Below are positions 53,767 to 56,149 of a DNA stretch of 56,149 bases, in pieces. The position numbers were made by a program, and so were the translations under genes. Numbering within the stretch: the stretch's first letter is position 1; the number at the start of each line of letters is the position of its first letter. The notes below the pieces were generated by a model. That model was given only the letters and a program-made list of their open reading frames with translations. It was not told the origin of the DNA and searched no databases. Origin of the DNA: Rathayibacter rhapontici (GTDB taxonomy: Bacteria > Actinomycetota > Actinomycetes > Actinomycetales > Microbacteriaceae); assembly GCF_001995175.1 (NCBI RefSeq), contig NZ_MUKN01000024.1, positions 1 to 56,149 on the forward strand, given 5' to 3'.

Positions 53767-53833
53767 GCAGCGGTCAAGCCCCTGGGGCCGGACGATCGCA
53801 ACCGCTGGGATGGAGGGGAACGGAAGGAGCACC

Positions 53834-54172
53834 ATGTCGACCGAACCCTCCCGCGAGGACCTGCCGCTGCCCGACTGGAACGACATCCCGCTCGGCACGA
53901 TCGCCGAGCGCATCCGCCCCCTGGACGAGGACGGCGTCACCGCCCTGCTGAGCTACGAGGAGGCGCACGGGGACCGCGCGCCGATCACCACGATCCTCCG
54001 CTCGCGCCTCGCTCAGCTGCGCGAGGGCGCCGAGCCCGCCGGCCGCGTTCCGGAGTCGCTGCCCGAGACGTCGCAGGGGTCGACGGGATCCCCGGTGTCG
54101 CCCGCGACCTCCGGCCCGCCGATCAACCCGCCGTCGCACGGGGTGCCGACGAACCCGGCGCAGCCGCGCTGA
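53834..54172 (+). CDS. Small conserved actinobacterial protein
   Basis: A 112-aa soluble protein behind AAGGAGCACC. Residues about 8-60 (LPLPDWNDIPLGTIAERIR, LDEDGVTALLSYEEAHGDR, ITTILRSRLAQL) form a short helical domain that I recognise as common in actinobacteria but cannot name with certainty. The C-terminal half is Pro/Ser/Gly-rich and disordered. Function unknown. Confidence 0.65.
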   Translation: MSTEPSREDLPLPDWNDIPLGTIAERIRPLDEDGVTALLSYEEAHGDRAPITTILRSRLAQLREGAEPAGRVPESLPETSQGSTGSPVSPATSGPPINPPSHGVPTNPAQPR

Positions 54173-54229
54173 CTGCACACGGTCCGCTCAGCGAGGCTTG
54201 CCAGAATGGGGGACAGCCGATGACGGCGA

Positions 54230-54271
54230 CCGGACGAGGGAGCAGTACCCGGACAGCGACAGGACTGACTC
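54230..54271 (+). ncRNA. Guanidine-III riboswitch (ykkC-III)
   Basis: CCGGACGAGG (54230-54239), then GAGCAGT (54240-54246) and ACCCGG, a joining ACAGCGACAGG and ACTGACTC (54264-54271). GAGCAGU pairs with ACUG-A-CUC with one bulged A, and CCGG (54230-54233) can pair with CCGG (54249-54252) as the pseudoknot. Order and conserved bases (CCGGACGAGG, UACCCGG, GACA) match the guanidine-III class as I remember it, while the stem sequence differs but still pairs. The TAGGAG ribosome site starts three bases after it, so control is probably at translation. The gene behind is an SMR exporter, as expected. Confidence 0.8.
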
Positions 54272-54284
54272 GGTAGGAGTCGTC

Positions 54285-54599
54285 ATGTCCTGGATCGTCC
54301 TCGTCGTCTCGGGAGTCCTCGAAGCCGTCTGGGCCACCGCACTCGGCAAGTCGGAGGGGTTCACCCGCGTCGGGCCGACCGTCGTCTTCGGCGTCGCGGT
54401 CGTGGCCAGCATGGCCGGGCTCGCGTACGCGATGCGCGAGCTGCCCACCGGCACCGCCTACGCCGTCTGGGTCGGGATCGGCGCCTCGCTGACCGTGCTC
54501 TACGGCATGTTCTTCGGCGGCGAGGGCTTCTCGCTCGTGCGGACCCTGCTGGTGTTCGGGATCGTGGCCTGCGTGATCGGGCTGAAGGTCCTGCACTAG
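54285..54599 (+). CDS. gdx: SMR family guanidinium exporter (Gdx/SugE-type)
   Basis: A 104-aa, four-span small multidrug resistance protein. The first helix has the essential Glu in VLEAVWATALGKSEG, the second half has MRELPTGTAYAVWVGIGA and the last helix GIVACVIGLKVL. The GK-S-GF pattern after helix 1 and the WATALG stretch fit the Gdx (SugE) subgroup. ATG 54285 follows TAGGAGT. The guanidine-III riboswitch in front strongly supports guanidinium as the substrate, exported in exchange for protons. Confidence 0.85.
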   Translation: MSWIVLVVSGVLEAVWATALGKSEGFTRVGPTVVFGVAVVASMAGLAYAMRELPTGTAYAVWVGIGASLTVLYGMFFGGEGFSLVRTLLVFGIVACVIGLKVLH

Positions 54600-54606
54600 G
54601 CCGGAA

Positions 54607-54622
54607 GGCGCACTTCTGCGCC
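54607..54622 (+). terminator. Hairpin after gdx
   Basis: GGCGCA-CTTC-TGCGCC, a 6-bp stem with a UUCG-like tetraloop eight bases after the stop. Confidence 0.55.
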
Positions 54623-54634
54623 GAGGTCGTTGCA

Positions 54635-54652
54635 GGAGAACGGTCGTTCCCC
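54635..54652. promoter_or_regulatory. GGAGAACGNNCGTTC box 1 before osmC
   Basis: GGAGAACGGTCGTTCCCC, with GAACG-GT-CGTTC at its centre. Thirty-six bases centre to centre from box 2, with a GTAGGCTC possible -10 between them. Confidence 0.45.
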
Positions 54653-54670
54653 GTAGGCTCGGACCATCAC

Positions 54671-54688
54671 GGAGAACGCGCGTTCTGC
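54671..54688. promoter_or_regulatory. GGAGAACGNNCGTTC box 2 before osmC
   Basis: AGAACGCGCGTTCT (54673-54686) is a perfect 14-bp palindrome inside the shared GGAGAACG..CGTTC frame. Fits the GAAC-N4-GTTC LexA core, but a peroxide or redox regulator is also possible. Confidence 0.5.
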
Positions 54689-54732
54689 GCGCGTGGCGGC
54701 CATCCGACGCCGTTCCGTCCGAAGGAGGAACC

Positions 54733-55173
54733 ATGCCCACTCGTTCTGCACGCACCGCCTGGAACGGCTCGCTCGAGACCGGCGAGGGCCAGGTCGAGCT
54801 CTCGAGCTCGAAGCTCGGCACCTACGACGTCTCGTTCCCCAAGCGCGCCGCCGACGACGCCAACGGCGCCACCAGCCCCGAGGAGCTCCTCGGCGCCGCC
54901 CACTCCGCCTGCTACGCCATGCAGTTCTCGGCCGTCCTCGGCCAGGCCGGCGGCACCGTCGAGGCGCTCGACGTCCGCGCCGACGTCTCGCTCGGCCCGG
55001 ACTCCGCGGGCGGCTTCAAGCTGACCGGGATCCACCTCGTCGTCAGCGGAGAGGTCTCCGGCATCGACGAGGCGGCGTTCCTCAAGGCCGCCGACGAGGC
55101 CAAGGCGACCTGCCCGGTCTCGAAGGCGCTCACCGGAGTCGAGATCACCCTCGACGCCACCTTCGAGAGCTGA
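54733..55173 (+). CDS. osmC: OsmC/Ohr family peroxiredoxin
   Basis: A 146-aa cytoplasmic thiol peroxidase. The two redox Cys are in HSACYAMQFS and ATCPVSKAL, the OsmC pattern, with ATSPEELLGAAH before the first. Reduces organic hydroperoxides. ATG 54733 follows GAAGGAGG. The promoter region has two copies of a palindromic box, and a 12-bp hairpin closes the gene. Confidence 0.9.
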   Translation: MPTRSARTAWNGSLETGEGQVELSSSKLGTYDVSFPKRAADDANGATSPEELLGAAHSACYAMQFSAVLGQAGGTVEALDVRADVSLGPDSAGGFKLTGIHLVVSGEVSGIDEAAFLKAADEAKATCPVSKALTGVEITLDATFES

Positions 55174-55190
55174 GCCCCTCCACGCACTCC

Positions 55191-55227
55191 ACGAGCACCC
55201 CGTCGCGCATCGCGGCGGGGTGCTCGT
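55191..55227 (+). terminator. Hairpin terminator after osmC
   Basis: ACGAGCACCCCG (55191-55202) pairs perfectly with CGGGGTGCTCGT (55216-55227), 18 bases after the stop. Confidence 0.75.
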
Positions 55228-55243
55228 GCGTCCGGGCTCCCTC

Positions 55244-55338
55244 GCTGATCGAGTAGCCCGCTCCGCGGGCGTATCGAGATCCGCGTCTCCGGGCGGTGGC
55301 GGGTCTCGAGACGCCGCTGCGCGGCTGCTCGACCAGCG
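55244..55338. repeat. GATCGAGTAG-type repeat, full inverted pair
   Basis: GCTGATCGAGTAGCCCGCTC and GCGCGGCTGCTCGACCAGCG at the ends, GGCGTATCGAGATCC and GGGTCTCGAGACGCC inside. Here it lies between two co-directional genes. Confidence 0.75.
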
Positions 55339-55399
55339 GAGCGGGCGTCGACGACTCCGGTAAGGATCGCGGCCGAGCCGGACAGGGGAGACTGTGCAG

Positions 55400-55939
55400 A
55401 TGCCTCCCGCCGACGAGCGACGAGAGCGGTTCGAGGCGCTGGTCGCCCGGACCGCGGATCCGGTGCGCCGCTACCTCCTGAGGCGGACCGACGCCGCCAC
55501 GGCCGACGACGTCCTGTCCGAGACGATGATCGTGCTCTGGCGCCGGATCGACGCCGTGCCGGAGGAGGAGGTCGCCTGGGCGATCGGGGTCGCCCGCCTG
55601 CAGCTCGCCAACGCGGAGCGCGGCCGCCGGCGCCAGGACAGGCTGGCGCACCGCATCCTGGTCGTCGACCCGCCGCGGGACACCGGACCCGAGCCCGACG
55701 ACGGCACCGCCGACGCCGTCTCGCGGGTGCTCGCGCAGCTGCGACCGGCCGACGCGGAGCTGCTCCGGCTCTCGGCCTGGGAGGAGCTGGCCCCGCGCGA
55801 GATCGCGCAGGTGCTCGGAGCGACTCCGGGCGCCGTCTCGGTGCGGCTGCACCGGGCGCGCGCGAGATTCGCGGCTCTCTGGAGTAAGACCGGCGGCACC
55901 GCCGGACATGCAGGGGAAGAGGAGGGGAGCGGACGATGA
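55400..55939 (+). CDS. ECF-type RNA polymerase sigma factor
   Basis: A 179-aa sigma factor. Region 2 (about 10-75) reads FEALVARTADPVRRYLLRR and ATADDVLSETMIVLWRRID; region 4 (about 105-165) has LRPADAELLRLSAWEELAPREIAQVLGATPGAVSVRLHRARARF. The ATG at 55400 has GGGGAG nine bases upstream; a GTG two codons before is possible. The stop overlaps the next start (ATGA), the usual sigma/anti-sigma arrangement. Confidence 0.85.
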   Translation: MPPADERRERFEALVARTADPVRRYLLRRTDAATADDVLSETMIVLWRRIDAVPEEEVAWAIGVARLQLANAERGRRRQDRLAHRILVVDPPRDTGPEPDDGTADAVSRVLAQLRPADAELLRLSAWEELAPREIAQVLGATPGAVSVRLHRARARFAALWSKTGGTAGHAGEEEGSGR

Positions 55940-56149
55940 CCGATCCTGACGCGCAGGAGCTGCGCCGGCTGATCCGCGCCGCCGACCCCGCCTCGTCGCT
56001 CGCGCCCCTGCGCGACGACAAGCTCGCCCGACTCGCGGAGGACGCCATGACCCAGAAGCCCGCCACCACTCCCGCCCGCCCGGCCGCCCGCCGCCGGGCG
56101 CCCCTCTTCGCCGGACTCGGCGCGCTCGCCGGAGGGCTCGCGGCCGCCG
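55936..56149 (+). CDS. Probable membrane anti-sigma factor, partial (cut by window end)
   Basis: Only the first 71 residues are present. An acidic/basic cytoplasmic part (MTDPDAQELRRLIRAADPA) with a helical stretch is followed by a basic patch (RPAARRRAP) and the start of a membrane segment (LFAGLGALAGGLAA). The 4-bp overlap with the sigma gene and this layout suggest its anti-sigma partner, but the sensor domain lies outside the window. Confidence 0.6.
   Translation, partial: MTDPDAQELRRLIRAADPASSLAPLRDDKLARLAEDAMTQKPATTPARPAARRRAPLFAGLGALAGGLAAA

Noticed and set aside
51555..53951. A 798-aa plus-strand open frame over merR and SulP
   Set aside because: Shadow of the SulP gene in another frame; the SulP protein has clear domains.
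21867..55338. CRISPR array from the recurring GATCGAGTAG repeats
   Set aside because: Copies are kilobases apart, inverted and intergenic, with no regular spacers and no cas genes.

Overview
The window is high-GC (roughly 70%) actinobacterial DNA. Gene style (many 4-bp GTGA/ATGA overlaps, GTG starts), gene content (SipW-dependent exported proteins, LAXTG anchors, sugar ABC importers without their own ATPase) and many intergenic inverted repeats containing GATCGAGTAG suggest a Microbacteriaceae chromosome, perhaps Rathayibacter- or Clavibacter-like. This is inference; no rRNA or tRNA is present. No CRISPR array, transposase or integrase was seen.

Layout. (1) 45-6318, minus: an operon for a 1135-aa secreted lectin-like adhesin, three TasA/camelysin-type exported proteins and a SipW-like signal peptidase. 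(2) 6892-13444: an ABC importer of the NMT1/THI5-SsuABC type with a small RarA-C-like protein, divergent from a nucleoside 2-deoxyribosyltransferase and an amidase; a GNAT acetyltransferase follows. (3) 13917-15225: about 1.3 kb without a convincing gene. (4) 15226-18189: a processive GT2 glycosyltransferase, a 56-aa LAXTG mini-protein and a convergent secreted GH16 glucanase. (5) 18605-26894: a DUF318/TIGR03943 permease pair with a propeller-like protein, DUF805, two MFS transporters and small membrane or lipoproteins. (6) 27024-32089: an Azt/Znu-type zinc importer with two propeller lipoproteins around a Zur-like box. (7) 32252-34250: a 55-aa secreted peptide, a TetR regulator and a divergent PETase/cutinase-type polyester hydrolase. 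(8) 34393-36935: a low-GC SIR2-domain gene lying between a LuxR gene and a degenerate copy of that gene's 3' end. (9) 37047-40281: the RuMP enzymes PHI and HPS, a small DUF2188-like protein and an amino-acid permease. (10) 40494-51326: an alpha-galactoside locus (large secreted clan GH-A hydrolase, GH36 alpha-galactosidase, ABC importer, LacI regulator) with three matching operators. (11) 51697-56149: MerR with SulP, a small conserved protein, a guanidine-III riboswitch with an SMR exporter, OsmC, and an ECF sigma/anti-sigma pair cut by the window end.

Five genes (1255-2038, 9971-10995, 27024-28227, 28272-29188, 44806-46913) are interrupted by single-base indels, six events in all, although both sides encode well-conserved protein. 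Sequencing or assembly error is as likely as real gene decay. The strongest candidates for something new are the SIR2 island at the luxR 3' end, the GT2 plus LAXTG mini-protein pair, the PETase homologue with Tyr at the wobbling-Trp position, the guanidine-III riboswitch, and several dispersed intergenic palindrome families.
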